The notes: generated by a model from the letters alone, not told the origin. A stretch of DNA of 64,000 nucleotides from a bacterium (GCA_905221125.1 CAJNBY010000010.1:1-64000); one strand, 5' to 3'. Counted from the first letter of the stretch, positions 1 through 8,628 are shown. Translations and numbers: made by a program.

Positions 1-4
1 CATC

Positions 5-34
5 AAAAAAGAAAGGACGAAATTCGTCCTTTCT
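5..34 (-). terminator. Terminator of the small peptide operon
   Basis: A perfect 12-bp stem (10-21 pairing with 23-34) is followed on the minus strand by a run of six T. It closes the minus-strand group of small peptide genes at 80-660. Confidence 0.85.
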
Positions 35-79
35 CGATCTTAGCTTTTCTTCAACCCACTACAGTTGACAAAGAGCCGA

Positions 80-187
80 TTATTTGCGATCGTTTCTTTT
101 TTTCATCAAGTAAACAATCCCTATGACAAGAACTCCTAAGACCAGTACAGGTGCATAGAAGTATAGTGTTCCAATAATTGCTTCCAT
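80..187 (-). CDS. 35-aa single-span membrane peptide
   Basis: A 35-codon gene starts MEAIIGTLYFYAPV and has one hydrophobic helix (about residues 4-28) and a strongly basic end (KKRNDRK). The start is supported by a GGAG ribosome site 6 nt upstream. It follows the decayed Cys-rich peptide gene at 219-395 by 31 nt in the same direction and is followed by a strong terminator. Inference: a small membrane protein linked to the peptide genes, for example an immunity or sensing peptide. I do not recognise the family and nothing in the sequence proves the role. It is the only intact reading frame in this operon. Confidence 0.6.
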   Translation of the reverse strand: MEAIIGTLYFYAPVLVLGVLVIGIVYLMKKRNDRK

Positions 188-218
188 TTTATTCTCCTGT
201 CAAAGAATAGAGATAATT

Positions 219-395
219 TTATCCACAGCGCACGTTTGGTGAAGTACTTTCATAAGAATACGTAAACCACCAACCACAGCGACCTTGTACTGTTAATCTA
301 ACAGTCGTACGTCACCCAGCAGTAGATTTACCATTTAACTCTTGGCTATTAATTTCATAATCCAAAGAATCAATCTCAAAGTTATCTTGTTTTAT
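219..395 (-). pseudogene. Decayed Cys-rich peptide precursor, copy 1 (RiPP-like)
   Basis: One frame gives a leader-like segment (FEIDSLDYEINSQEL, GKS) and a core-like segment (GRCGWWFTYSYESTS, NVRCG) but is broken by an in-frame TGA at 312-314. The codon expected to be the start is ATA (393-395), so no ATG, GTG or TTG lies behind the GAGGAG ribosome site. It aligns without gaps to copy 2 (482-660) over EIDSL, QEL, GKS, GRCG, FT, SYE and NVRC. Three cysteines of copy 2 are Trp, Tyr and Ser here, each explicable by one base change. I read it as a dead paralogue from a tandem duplication. No modification enzyme is visible nearby. Confidence 0.7.
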
Positions 396-412
396 TTGTA
401 TTTCTCCTCGTA

Positions 413-441
413 AATATAACACCAAATCAAAGTGTTGTCAA
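413..441 (-). promoter_or_regulatory. Consensus promoter inside the peptide operon
   Basis: On the minus strand there is TTGACA (436-441), a 17-bp spacer, then TATATT (413-418) with an upstream TGT extended -10. The transcript would begin about 406, inside the ribosome site of copy 1, so it probably serves the membrane peptide at 80-187. Confidence 0.65.
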
Positions 442-481
442 TGTTTTGTAATAAAACTCTAGAATTTTCCTTTTGTTTTAT

Positions 482-660
482 CTAACAACGAACATTATTT
501 GTCGTACACTCATAGGAACAGGTGAAACACAATCCACAGCGACCTGCTAGTGTCATTTTAAAAGATATGTACCACTAGCTCCTGATTTCCCGAAAAGTTC
601 TTGGTTTTCAACCTCGAAACTGAGAGAATCAATCTCTGGACGACTTGTATTTTCAGCCAC
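482..660 (-). pseudogene. Cys-rich peptide precursor, copy 2, frameshifted (RiPP-like)
   Basis: An AAGGAGG site precedes a GTG start (658-660). The zero frame gives 35 residues with leader-like EIDSLSFEVENQEL, then stops at TGA (553-555). The -1 frame, open from an ATG overlapping that stop (554-556), gives MTLAGRCGLCFTCSYE... ending NNVRC, with five cysteines. Joining the frames makes a 59-residue peptide collinear with copy 1. The join lies at the heptamer T-TTA-AAA (556-562). The simplest reading is loss of one A from a run of five. Programmed slippage or ATGA-coupled restart is also possible. The Gly-Arg-Cys core recalls streptococcal RiPP precursors, perhaps of the radical-SAM kind, but no maturase is in view. 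Confidence 0.65.
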
Positions 661-706
661 AAGGTTGCCTCCTTCCTTCTTTTAGATGATCATCTTTACA
701 ATAACT

Positions 707-712
707 AGTATA
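707..712 (-). promoter_or_regulatory. Possible -10 box for the peptide operon
   Basis: TATACT lies about 47 nt upstream of the copy 2 start on the minus strand. No good -35 hexamer sits at the right distance, so the promoter, if real, may need an activator. Confidence 0.35.
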
Positions 713-794
713 AACTCTAGTACTGGATAAGTAATGAGTAAATCGTGCAAGTTTCTTATTTTCGAGTAAAATTTTCATATTTCCCAATTAAAAA

Positions 795-828
795 CAGCTG
801 AATAATATCTTGCTCAGCTACTTTTTTA
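795..828. terminator. Bidirectional terminator-like hairpin
   Basis: AGCTGA (796-801) pairs with TCAGCT (814-819) and T-runs flank it on both strands. It separates the peptide operon from the divergent LysR gene. The rest of 661-896 shows nothing I can interpret. Confidence 0.45.
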
Positions 829-896
829 CCCTATTAAGTTATTTAGAATTTTCTTCTTAGTTACTTTACAAGAGACTCACACAATTCCTATCTTCC

Positions 897-926
897 TTGG
901 CGATTCTGACGCAAGTGTGGTACAAT
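897..926 (+). promoter_or_regulatory. Promoter of the LysR gene, 6 nt before its ATG
   Basis: TTGGCG (897-902), an 18-bp spacer and TACAAT (921-926) with an extended TGG. Only six bases separate the -10 box from ATG 933, so transcription should start at the A of the start codon. Confidence 0.7.
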
Positions 927-932
927 AAAAAC

Positions 933-1841
933 ATGAGAATTCAACAATTACATTATATTATCAAAATCGTCGAAACTGGCTCCATGAATGAGGCAGCCAA
1001 GCAACTCTTTATCACCCAACCAAGTCTTTCCAATGCTGTGAGAGATTTAGAAAATGAAATGGGCATTGAGATCTTTATCCGCAATCCTAAAGGCATCACC
1101 TTGACCCGTGATGGCATGGAGTTTCTCTCTTATGCCCGTCAGGTTGTCGAGCAGACCCAGCTTCTGGAGGAACGTTATAAAAATCCTGTTGCCCACCGCG
1201 AACTCTTTAGCGTTTCGTCTCAACACTATGCCTTTGTTGTCAATGCCTTTGTCTCTCTACTCAAGAAAAGTGATATGGAGAAATACGAGCTTTTCCTTCG
1301 TGAAACTCGGACTTGGGAAATTATCGACGACGTCAAGAATTTCCGTAGTGAGGTCGGTGTCCTCTTTTTAAACAGCTACAACCGTGATGTTTTAACAAAA
1401 ATGCTGGATGACAACCATCTGCTGGCTCACCATCTCTTTACAGCTCAGCCTCATATCTTTGTCAGCAAGACCAATCCTCTGGCAAAGAAAGATAAGGTCA
1501 AACTAGAAGACTTGGAGAACTTTCCTTACCTCAGCTATGACCAAGGAACTCACAATTCCTTCTACTTTTCAGAGGAAATCCTTTCCCAAGAGCACCATAA
1601 GAAATCTATCGTAGTCAGCGACCGTGCTACTCTCTTTAATCTCTTGATTGGTCTGGATGGATACACGATTGCAACAGGAATTTTGAACAGTAATCTCAAC
1701 GGAGACAACATCGTTTCTATCCCATTGGATATTGACGACCCAATTGAGCTGGTCTATATCCAGCATGAGAAAACCAGTCTATCCAAGATGGGCGAACGCT
1801 TTATCGACTATCTACTAGAAGAAGTCCAGTTTGATAGTTGA
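933..1841 (+). CDS. LysR-family transcriptional regulator
   Basis: A 302-aa protein of normal LTTR length. An N-terminal winged helix-turn-helix (about residues 1-60, motif GSMNEAAKQLFITQPSLSNA) is followed by a periplasmic-binding-like effector domain. The track start at TTG 897 would lie inside the promoter, so ATG 933 is chosen. There is no Shine-Dalgarno sequence, so translation is probably leaderless. The sequence resembles the CpsY/MtaR group, which controls methionine uptake and envelope functions in streptococci; that assignment is from memory and tentative. It is convergent with the SDR gene across a shared terminator and divergent from the small peptide operon, which is a possible target. 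Confidence 0.85.
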   Translation: MRIQQLHYIIKIVETGSMNEAAKQLFITQPSLSNAVRDLENEMGIEIFIRNPKGITLTRDGMEFLSYARQVVEQTQLLEERYKNPVAHRELFSVSSQHYAFVVNAFVSLLKKSDMEKYELFLRETRTWEIIDDVKNFRSEVGVLFLNSYNRDVLTKMLDDNHLLAHHLFTAQPHIFVSKTNPLAKKDKVKLEDLENFPYLSYDQGTHNSFYFSEEILSQEHHKKSIVVSDRATLFNLLIGLDGYTIATGILNSNLNGDNIVSIPLDIDDPIELVYIQHEKTSLSKMGERFIDYLLEEVQFDS

Positions 1842-1846
1842 CAAAT

Positions 1847-1895
1847 AAGAACCAATATGTAGGCTAGCAACAACCTACGCATTGGTTCTTTTTAT
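1847..1895. terminator. Bidirectional terminator, LysR and SDR genes
   Basis: A long stem (1847-1863 with 1874-1890), one mismatch, followed by a T-run on the plus strand and preceded by A's for the minus strand, sits between two convergent genes. Confidence 0.85.
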
Positions 1896-2647
1896 TTATA
1901 ATTAAAAGTCTCCCCTGCCAACTTATCAGCTAGCTTGGGAAAGAGGGTATAAAACTTATGGGCTAGGTTCAACAAAACTGGGAGATTGAGTTCTCGTTTG
2001 TTTTTTCCTATAATCTTGACAATCTTTTTAGCCACTGCATCTGCTTCTAGCAGGAAGCGGTCAACTGATTTAAGATAGGTGCCATCTGGGTCGGCCTGGT
2101 CAAAAAATCCTGTGCGGATTGGTCCTGGATTAACCGTCGTTACATAGACACCGTAGGACATGAGTTCGAGACGTAACGCATTTGAAAAACCAATGGCCGC
2201 AAACTTAGTCGCTGAGTAAAGGCTGGACTTACCAGTAGCTATTAGACCTGCCATGCTGACGATATTGATGATATGGCCTTTTCGGCTTTCCTTCATACGA
2301 GTAGCAAGGCGACGAGACAGATTCATCAAAGCAAAGGTATTGACCTCGAACATCTGGTGAATATCTTGGTCAGAAATCTGGTCAAATTCCTCGAAAATCC
2401 CGTAACCAGCGTTGTTAATCAAGACATCAATCTTGCCATAGCGGAGATAGAGGTCTGCTACCAGAGTTTCTAAGGCTGAATCATCGGTAATATCGATTTC
2501 AATCAATTCTGCATGGGGATGATTTCCGTAGAGTTGAGCTAATTTTTCCTTATCTCGACCAAGCAAGATAAGCTGGTCTTCTGGTAAAAGTTTGACCATT
2601 TCTTGAGCTAGACTACCGCTAGCTCCTGTAATCAGAATAGTAGGCAT
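1892..2647 (-). CDS. Short-chain dehydrogenase/reductase
   Basis: A 251-aa classical SDR with Rossmann motif TGASGSLA (7-14), NNAG (78-81), catalytic Ser131 and YSATK (Tyr144, Lys148). NAD(P)-dependent oxidation or reduction is expected; the substrate cannot be told. The third Gly of the usual TGxxxGxG loop is replaced, as in many streptococcal SDRs. An AAGGAT ribosome site precedes ATG 2647. It is the last gene of the operon miaA-hflX-unknown-rnz-SDR, 20 nt after rnz. Confidence 0.88.
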   Translation of the reverse strand: MPTILITGASGSLAQEMVKLLPEDQLILLGRDKEKLAQLYGNHPHAELIEIDITDDSALETLVADLYLRYGKIDVLINNAGYGIFEEFDQISDQDIHQMFEVNTFALMNLSRRLATRMKESRKGHIINIVSMAGLIATGKSSLYSATKFAAIGFSNALRLELMSYGVYVTTVNPGPIRTGFFDQADPDGTYLKSVDRFLLEADAVAKKIVKIIGKNKRELNLPVLLNLAHKFYTLFPKLADKLAGETFNYK

Positions 2648-2667
2648 ACTTATCCTTTCTCAGTCTT

Positions 2668-3597
2668 TTAGATTTCCACTTCTTCCAAGTCTTTGACTAC
2701 ATGCACATTTTCAAAAATTGTAGCCGCATCTTTCTTGAGTTTGCTGATATCTTTTGAGAGAAAACGGGCACTGATATGGTTGAGCAGAAGGCGTTTGGCA
2801 CCTGCTTCTACTGCAACCTCCGCTGCCTGCATGTTGGTTGAGTGACCATGATTACGAGCTATTTTTTCATCACCCTTGCCATAAGTCGACTCATGGACCA
2901 GGACATCAGCATTGACAGCCAGACGCACACTAGCACTAGTTTTACGGGTATCACCAAGAATAGTGATAATCTTACCTGGACGAGGAGCTGAGATATAGTC
3001 AGCTGCCTTGATTTCAGTCCCATCTTCGAGAACAACATCCTGACCGTTTTTGATTTTTCCAAAAAGCGGGCCAAATGGGACGCCAGCAGCTTTGAGTTTT
3101 TCAGCATCCAGCGTTCCTTCTAAATCCTTTTGGATAACACGATAGCCAACACAGAAAATAGTGTGATCCAACTCCTCAGCATACACCGTGAATTTATCGG
3201 TCTCAAGGATTTTTCCTAGAGAATCTTGGTCAAACTCATGGAAATGAATGCGGTAGGGCAGACGAGAACCTGACACACGAAGACTGGTTAAGACAAAGGA
3301 CTTGATCCCTTGAGGTCCATAGATTTCCAAATCTGTCTGCTCTTCATTGGCCTGAAAGGCACGGCTAGAAAGAAATCCTGGCAGGCCAAAAATGTGGTCT
3401 CCATGTAGGTGGGTGATAAAGATTTTACTGACCTTACGTGGTCGAATCGTGGTTTCCAGAATGCGATTTTGCGTTCCCTCTCCACAGTCAAAGAGCCAGA
3501 CTTCGTTAATCTCGTCCAAGAGCTTCAGGGCAAGACTTGAAACATTGCGGGCTTTAGAGGGCTGACCAGCCCCTGTTCCTAAAAATTGAATATCCAT
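2668..3597 (-). CDS. rnz: Ribonuclease Z
   Basis: A 309-aa metallo-beta-lactamase-fold nuclease that removes the 3' trailer of tRNA precursors. The zinc-binding THLHGDH motif is at 62-68 and a second histidine motif (NHGHST) near 248 completes the site. Length matches bacterial RNase Z of the long-domain type. The ribosome site before ATG 3597 is weak (AGAAAG), suggesting translation coupled to the preceding gene, whose stop is 14 nt upstream. Sharing an operon with miaA groups two tRNA-processing functions. Confidence 0.94.
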   Translation of the reverse strand: MDIQFLGTGAGQPSKARNVSSLALKLLDEINEVWLFDCGEGTQNRILETTIRPRKVSKIFITHLHGDHIFGLPGFLSSRAFQANEEQTDLEIYGPQGIKSFVLTSLRVSGSRLPYRIHFHEFDQDSLGKILETDKFTVYAEELDHTIFCVGYRVIQKDLEGTLDAEKLKAAGVPFGPLFGKIKNGQDVVLEDGTEIKAADYISAPRPGKIITILGDTRKTSASVRLAVNADVLVHESTYGKGDEKIARNHGHSTNMQAAEVAVEAGAKRLLLNHISARFLSKDISKLKKDAATIFENVHVVKDLEEVEI

Positions 3598-3611
3598 TCG
3601 ATACTTTCTAA

Positions 3612-4235
3612 TTAATCAATATATAACATGGCTGTGCGGTTTTCCGATCGGAAATAGCGCTTGCCAGAAAAAGCAGTAGCTTCTTGCAGTAAATCCTCTT
3701 GGCTGTAGCCTTTGAGACGCTTACGACCATCAGCCAAGCTTTCTAAATCAGTCAAAGCTGTGAGACTCTCCACGCTAACAATTTCCTCATCCCCGACAGG
3801 CTTCATGTAAATCTTTCCAGACTCCTCAAAGACTAGCTGATGGGGGAAAATTTGCGCAATCTCAAAAAGCAAGTCTTCTGAAATAATCTCTTTATTTTCA
3901 GAGAAAATTCGACCCAGACCCTCACTCTCATAGCAAAAACCAAAGGATTTACCAGACAGATTGAGCCGAATAAAAGGCTTGTTTTCGAGAGTGAAACTTG
4001 GCTCAGCATTGTAGAGATTCAGTTCCTGACTGACTTCTGCAAAATAATCCGTCGCAGCCTCAGGACTTTTTTTCTGGTAGAGTTCTGCAAAGTAGGCATT
4101 GACCACACTTGGCGGAGGCGTGATAAGGGCCAACTGCTCCTGTTCTGTTTTACCAGCTAGAAGCTGATCCAGAAAGACCTTATCCAGACTTGTATAACCT
4201 CCATACTTTAGAGCCAAAGTTTTAATATCAGTCAT
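3612..4235 (-). CDS. Conserved protein of unknown function
   Basis: A 207-aa soluble protein without signal peptide, membrane span or motif that I recognise. It begins [19 protein letters not shown]. Its start overlaps the hflX stop by 8 nt, so the two are probably translationally coupled. The position between hflX and rnz is, from memory, conserved in mitis-group streptococci, which suggests a housekeeping role in RNA or ribosome biology; this is inference from context only. Confidence 0.75.
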   Translation of the reverse strand: MTDIKTLALKYGGYTSLDKVFLDQLLAGKTEQEQLALITPPPSVVNAYFAELYQKKSPEAATDYFAEVSQELNLYNAEPSFTLENKPFIRLNLSGKSFGFCYESEGLGRIFSENKEIISEDLLFEIAQIFPHQLVFEESGKIYMKPVGDEEIVSVESLTALTDLESLADGRKRLKGYSQEDLLQEATAFSGKRYFRSENRTAMLYID

Positions 4236-5466
4236 AAAATTCTTCTAACCTCCATTTATTTTTCTCGGAAATGTAGCCTGTAATGACTTCACCGTCATCC
4301 TGATAATCGCGTTCTTCCAGAATCGCTACACTTTCCAAATCATGAATCTTGTAAGACTTAGAAAAAGGCACGCGCAGGGTAAATCTCTCAAAAATCTCCT
4401 TGATTTTCTCTAAAAACAAAACCTGCAAATTCTCACGACTATCCTCAGACTTGGCAGAAATGAGGGCATAAGGCGTTTGGGTAGGAGTGAAATCCTCCAC
4501 TAAATCCGCTTTATTATAAAGGGTCAAGCGAGGAATATCCTCCATATCCAAGTCTTTCATGATGGACAGAACCGTTTTTTCATGCTCCTCGTGGTAAGGA
4601 TTGCTGGCATCGATGACATGAACTAGAAGATCCACATGCTTGCTTTCTTCCAAGGTTGACTTGAAACTAGACACCAACTCTGTCGGCAAATCTTGGATAA
4701 AGCCAACCGTATCAGTTAAAGTCACTTGGAGATTGCCTCCTAGATGGATACTCTTGGTTGTAGCATCCAGAGTCGCAAAGAGCTCGTCCGCTTCATACTG
4801 GGTCTTACTGGTCAAGGTGTTCATGATAGTTGATTTCCCAGCATTGGTGTAACCAAGCAAACCAATCTTAAAGGTGCTCGACTCCAGACGTTTTTCTCTG
4901 ACTGTCGCCCGATTTTTCTCAACCACCTTGAGCTGGCGCTCGATATCTGTGATTTGGTTGCGAACGCTACGACGGTTCAACTCCAGTTGGCTTTCACCAG
5001 GTCCACGGGAACCAATTCCCCCCGCTTGACGACTAAGCATAATCCCCTGACCAACCAAGCGAGGTAAAAGATACTTGAGCTGGGCCAAATGCACTTGGAG
5101 TTTTCCTTCATGACTTCGAGCCCGCATGGCAAAGATATCCAAAATCAACTGCATACGGTCAATGACCTTGACACCCAGAACTTCCTCCAAATTGACATTT
5201 TGCCGTGGAGTCAAGCGGTTATTAACAATGACAGTGGTAATCTCTTCTGCATCCACCATGAGCGCAATTTCTTCCAACTTACCAGAACCGACGAAGGTCT
5301 TGGAGTCATACTTTTCACGTTTTTGCCTGTAACTATCGACTACGACGGCACCAGCTGTCTTGGCTAGACTGGCCAATTCTTCCATGGAGAGGTCAAAATT
5401 GTCCATGCCCTGCAATTCTACACCGATAAGCAGGACTCGCTCCTCTTTTTTCTCCGTATCAATCAT
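4228..5466 (-). CDS. hflX: Ribosome-associated GTPase HflX
   Basis: A 412-aa TRAFAC GTPase. An HflX-specific N-terminal domain and the glycine-rich linker [12 protein letters not shown] (149-160) precede the G domain with P-loop GYTNAGKS (205-212), DTVG (252-255) and NKAD (near 316). The family binds the 50S subunit and splits stalled or hibernating 70S ribosomes under stress. The start ATG (5464-5466) overlaps the end of miaA by 8 nt, a tight coupling. The pairing of miaA with hflX is widespread in bacteria. Confidence 0.95.
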   Translation of the reverse strand: MIDTEKKEERVLLIGVELQGMDNFDLSMEELASLAKTAGAVVVDSYRQKREKYDSKTFVGSGKLEEIALMVDAEEITTVIVNNRLTPRQNVNLEEVLGVKVIDRMQLILDIFAMRARSHEGKLQVHLAQLKYLLPRLVGQGIMLSRQAGGIGSRGPGESQLELNRRSVRNQITDIERQLKVVEKNRATVREKRLESSTFKIGLLGYTNAGKSTIMNTLTSKTQYEADELFATLDATTKSIHLGGNLQVTLTDTVGFIQDLPTELVSSFKSTLEESKHVDLLVHVIDASNPYHEEHEKTVLSIMKDLDMEDIPRLTLYNKADLVEDFTPTQTPYALISAKSEDSRENLQVLFLEKIKEIFERFTLRVPFSKSYKIHDLESVAILEERDYQDDGEVITGYISEKNKWRLEEFYD

Positions 5467-6343
5467 CTAAAAACTCCTCTATCTGGCTTAAAATACGCTC
5501 CTGCACACCAGACTCTCCGATCTGATAAAAGGTGACCTGCATGCGATTACGGAACCAAGTCAGCTGACGCTTGGCAAAACGACGGGTCGCCTGTTTGAGA
5601 CTCTCACTAGCTTCCTCCAAAGTCTGCTCCCCACGAAAATACGGAAAGAGTTCCTTATAGCCAATGCCTTTAGCTGCCTGCACATCTGGATAATGGTCAA
5701 AGAGCCACTTAGCCTCATCCAAAAGCCCAGCCTCAAACATCAGATCCACTCGGTGGTTGATACGTTCATAAAGCTGACTACGTTCATCATCCAAGCAGAT
5801 AATCAGCGGTTCATACAAGGTCTCTTGATTTTCCAAATCCTGACCAAAATGGGCTATTTCTAAGGTACGCATAGCACGACGACGATTAAACTGAGGAATC
5901 TCAAGGCCTGCTTGCTCCACCAGATGGGCTAATTCCTCATCTGTATAAGGCTCCAAACTAGCCCGATAAGCTAAAATCTCCTCATGGGGAGTCTCCCCAC
6001 CTAGATGGTAACCTTCCAACAAGCTCTGGATATAAAGCCCTGTTCCACCAGCGATAATGGCAAGCTTGCTACGGCTGTGAATATCCTCAATAGCCATCTT
6101 AGCTTCTGAAACAAAATCAAAAGCCGAGTAAGACTCGGTTACCTCTCTAACATCGATTAAATGATGGGGAACAGCCGCCTGCTCCTCTGGGCTAGCCTTA
6201 GCCGTCCCAATATCTAGACCTCGGTAAACCTGCTGACTATCGCCACTAACAACTTCCCCACCAAAGCGCTTGGCCACTTCAATGGCAAGAGCCGTTTTTC
6301 CAACAGCAGTTGGCCCAACAATCACAATTATTTTTGTTTTCAT
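5459..6343 (-). CDS. miaA: tRNA dimethylallyltransferase
   Basis: A 294-aa enzyme that adds a dimethylallyl group to A37 of tRNAs reading UNN codons. P-loop GPTAVGKT is at 10-17 and the substrate segment [16 protein letters not shown] follows. ATG 6343 is chosen because AAGGAA lies 7 nt upstream, the protein then has the family length, and the longer frame (to 6394) would begin upstream of the -10 box. First gene of a five-gene operon. Confidence 0.95.
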   Translation of the reverse strand: MKTKIIVIVGPTAVGKTALAIEVAKRFGGEVVSGDSQQVYRGLDIGTAKASPEEQAAVPHHLIDVREVTESYSAFDFVSEAKMAIEDIHSRSKLAIIAGGTGLYIQSLLEGYHLGGETPHEEILAYRASLEPYTDEELAHLVEQAGLEIPQFNRRRAMRTLEIAHFGQDLENQETLYEPLIICLDDERSQLYERINHRVDLMFEAGLLDEAKWLFDHYPDVQAAKGIGYKELFPYFRGEQTLEEASESLKQATRRFAKRQLTWFRNRMQVTFYQIGESGVQERILSQIEEFLDD

Positions 6344-6352
6344 CTTTTTTCC

Positions 6353-6381
6353 TTGAAAAATTCCCATTTTTTCGTTACTAT
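6353..6381 (+). promoter_or_regulatory. Promoter of the DUF3042 gene
   Basis: TTGAAA (6353-6358), 17-bp spacer, TACTAT (6376-6381). It points away from miaA, and its -10 box lies one base from the -10 box of the opposing miaA promoter. Confidence 0.7.
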
Positions 6382-6382
6382 T

Positions 6383-6391
6383 ATTATAACA
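6383..6391 (-). promoter_or_regulatory. Extended -10 promoter of the miaA operon
   Basis: Minus-strand TGT-TATAAT, with -10 at 6383-6388 and a poor -35. The predicted start near 6376 leaves a short leader before ATG 6343. Confidence 0.7.
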
Positions 6392-6463
6392 CAAAAAGGT
6401 CAGTCAGAAAAATGTGACCTCTTGAGGAGGCTGGCTGATTAAGAAGATAAAGGAGGAAGACTC

Positions 6464-6634
6464 ATGGCTAAAGGATTCGCTAAAGGTCTTGTAACAGGTG
6501 TCGCAGGAACTGTCGCTGCAGTTGCAGGTGCAGTATATGCATTTAAAAAGAAAGTGATCGAACCAGAAGAGCAAAAAGCAGCTTTCATCGAAGAAAACCG
6601 TAAAAAAGCAGCTCGCCGCCGCGTATCACGTTAA
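6464..6634 (+). CDS. DUF3042 family small protein
   Basis: A 56-aa protein beginning MAKGFAKGLVTGVAGTVAAV: an N-terminal hydrophobic, small-residue-rich segment (9-27), then a charged helix ending KKAARRRVSR. A perfect AAAGGAGG site precedes ATG 6464. It matches DUF3042, a short protein found in streptococci and related Lactobacillales; function unknown. The 5' leader holds a 6-bp inverted repeat (AGGTCA/TGACCT, 6398-6420). It is too short for most ORF calls. Confidence 0.85.
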   Translation: MAKGFAKGLVTGVAGTVAAVAGAVYAFKKKVIEPEEQKAAFIEENRKKAARRRVSR

Positions 6635-6642
6635 GAAACAAA

Positions 6643-6676
6643 AGAAGTTGGGATTCATTGTCTCAACTTCTTTTTC
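6643..6676. terminator. Terminator between DUF3042 and thyA
   Basis: AGAAGTTGGGA (6643-6653) pairs with TCTCAACTTCT (6661-6671), with T-runs on both strands. It serves the convergent DUF3042 and thyA genes. Confidence 0.8.
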
Positions 6677-6683
6677 TATTCTT

Positions 6684-7523
6684 TTAAATAGCTAGGTCAA
6701 ACTTTAACTGGGGCTTAACAGGATCATAATCCACCAACTCAAAATCTTCTGCTTTGATATCAAAGAAATTAGTCCCATCAGGAACATTCAAAACCAAGCG
6801 TGGTTGGCAGTCAGACGGTTCACGACGAAGCAATTCCTGAGCTTGTTCAAATTGATTGTCATAGATATGGAGATTGTTGATGAAGTAGAAGAACTTTCCA
6901 ACCTTCCAGCCAAAATGCTTGGCAATCATCATTTGAAGAGCCACATACTGCATGGCATTGATGTGGTGGGCCACCAACATATCGTTAGAACGCTGGGTCA
7001 AGGTCGCATCCAGATAGATTTCCCCATCAACACGGCGGACATCGAACATAGTCTGAAAGGCGCATGGGAGTAGCCCATCTGTTTCTTCGAAAGCTTGGTA
7101 ATCCCAAAGCGAAATAATATTGCGGCGGTTCCAAGGATTGGCTTCCAACTGCTTGAGAAGCTTATTGATGATATCGTGTTTCTTAACGACCGCCCCGTAA
7201 CGCTCACCAATAGTTCCTGTATCTCCCACTTCCCAGTCATTCCAGTAGTGAACATTGTACTTGTCATTGAGCACTTCTAAGCTATTAGACTGGTCTTGGT
7301 AAATCCAGAGCACTTCCTTGATGGCAGATTTGATAGCTATAGGACGCAAGGTTGTGATGGGAAATTCTCCCTTGGCCAAGTCATACTCGGCAAAGGCACC
7401 CGTTACATACTTGGAGTTAGCAACAGTCCCATCCTTGTACTTGGGACGAGCTTGCTCTGAAAAGACACCGTCTTTGAGGATTCGTTCAATATTTTCTTTA
7501 AAAATCGTATCTGCTTTTGTCAT
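6684..7523 (-). CDS. thyA: Thymidylate synthase
   Basis: A 279-aa enzyme converting dUMP and methylene-THF to dTMP. The catalytic cysteine is C154 in LLPCAFQ, preceded by RRNIISLWD, which binds phosphate and folate-side residues. GAGGTG lies before ATG 7523. A single-gene unit between its own extended -10 promoter and a terminator. Confidence 0.96.
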   Translation of the reverse strand: MTKADTIFKENIERILKDGVFSEQARPKYKDGTVANSKYVTGAFAEYDLAKGEFPITTLRPIAIKSAIKEVLWIYQDQSNSLEVLNDKYNVHYWNDWEVGDTGTIGERYGAVVKKHDIINKLLKQLEANPWNRRNIISLWDYQAFEETDGLLPCAFQTMFDVRRVDGEIYLDATLTQRSNDMLVAHHINAMQYVALQMMIAKHFGWKVGKFFYFINNLHIYDNQFEQAQELLRREPSDCQPRLVLNVPDGTNFFDIKAEDFELVDYDPVKPQLKFDLAI

Positions 7524-7552
7524 TTCGTTTCACCTCATTCATTGTCCTAACT

Positions 7553-7561
7553 AGTATAGCA
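7553..7561 (-). promoter_or_regulatory. Extended -10 promoter of thyA
   Basis: Minus-strand TGC-TATACT with -10 at 7553-7558, about 30 nt upstream of the start codon; no clear -35. Confidence 0.65.
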
Positions 7562-7568
7562 TAAAAAA

Positions 7569-7614
7569 GAAAAGAGGAACATTACTAACTCTAGGTTCGC
7601 ATTTTTCCTCTTTT
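7569..7614 (-). terminator. Terminator of glk
   Basis: AAAAGAGGAA and TTCCTCTTTT arms separated by a 25-nt loop, followed on the minus strand by CTTTTTT. Confidence 0.7.
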
Positions 7615-7620
7615 ATTATT

Positions 7621-8580
7621 TTATTGCAATACAAGTGATGCTGCTCCGATAACCCCAGCGTCATTTCCTAGAGTTGCAAGAGCTAATTTAGTGGATGTGC
7701 GTACTTGTGGGAAGCTATTTTCGTCGTAGACTTTTTGAATACCTTGTAGAAGGAATTCTCCTGCAGCTGACACACCACCACCGATAACAATTGTTGATGG
7801 GTTGAGAATTGAACCGATGTTGGCACAAGCGATTCCCAAGTAACGTGAGAAGTTACGGTAAACGATCAAAGCAAGGTCGTCTCCTTCCTTTGCAAGATCA
7901 AAGACAGTCTTAGCAGTTACTTCTTCTCCGTTATCAATCAAGCGTTTCAAGGCTGCATCGCCTTCGTATTCATCGGCATAGCGACGAGTCAAGTTGACAA
8001 TTCCTGTTGCAGAAGCAACTGTCTCAAGGCAACCTTTCTTACCGCAAGTACATGCGATTGGTTGATCAAAGTCAACAGTAATGTGGCCAAGCTCACCTGC
8101 TGCACCAGCAACACCGTGAAGCAATTTGCCTTCAGCGACGATACCGCCACCAACACCTGTACCGAGTGTCATAAAGACAACGTCTGGTTGGTTATCACCA
8201 GCCCCCATCCAACGCTCACCAAGAGCCGCTACATTGGCATCATTATCGATGAAGAATGGAATACCCAAGACTTTTTCAATCTTTTCTTTAATTGGTTGAA
8301 GGGTTTTCCAGTTCAAGTTGTAGGCACCGATAACAGTCCCTTTTTCACGGTCAACCACACCTGGTGATCCCATTCCAATACCTTGGAAGTCCGCTGCTAC
8401 CAATCCAAGCAAGTCCAAACGATGTTGAATAGACTCAATCATATCATCAACGATATGACTTCCCTCATCCAAAATGTTGGTCTTGATAGACCATTTTTCT
8501 TGGATTTCTCCTGTTGTTGTTAAGATTGCAAATTTGATAGAAGTTCCACCAAGGTCAATCCCAATAATCTTTTGACTCAT
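7621..8580 (-). CDS. glk: ROK-family glucokinase
   Basis: A 319-aa ATP-dependent kinase that phosphorylates cytosolic glucose at C6. Phosphate-1 motif GIDLGGTSIKF (7-17) and the ROK zinc motif CTCGKKGCLE are present. ATG 8580 is preferred over the longer frame to 8649: AAGGAG lies at proper distance, and the upstream codons would overlap the promoter. An adjacent upstream ATG (8583) is too close to the ribosome site. A palindrome overlaps the -35 box, suggesting repression (see 8652-8667). Confidence 0.95.
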   Translation of the reverse strand: MSQKIIGIDLGGTSIKFAILTTTGEIQEKWSIKTNILDEGSHIVDDMIESIQHRLDLLGLVAADFQGIGMGSPGVVDREKGTVIGAYNLNWKTLQPIKEKIEKVLGIPFFIDNDANVAALGERWMGAGDNQPDVVFMTLGTGVGGGIVAEGKLLHGVAGAAGELGHITVDFDQPIACTCGKKGCLETVASATGIVNLTRRYADEYEGDAALKRLIDNGEEVTAKTVFDLAKEGDDLALIVYRNFSRYLGIACANIGSILNPSTIVIGGGVSAAGEFLLQGIQKVYDENSFPQVRTSTKLALATLGNDAGVIGAASLVLQ

Positions 8581-8628
8581 CATATTCTCCTTTTTCATTG
8601 TATAGTAATTGAAAATGCTTACAGTACT

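Noticed and set aside
1108..1371. 87-aa frame inside the LysR gene
   Set aside because: Out-of-frame shadow of a clearly coding gene.
6344..6394. Longer miaA start giving 311 residues
   Set aside because: The extra codons extend to or beyond the transcription start and lack a ribosome site; 294 residues fits the family.
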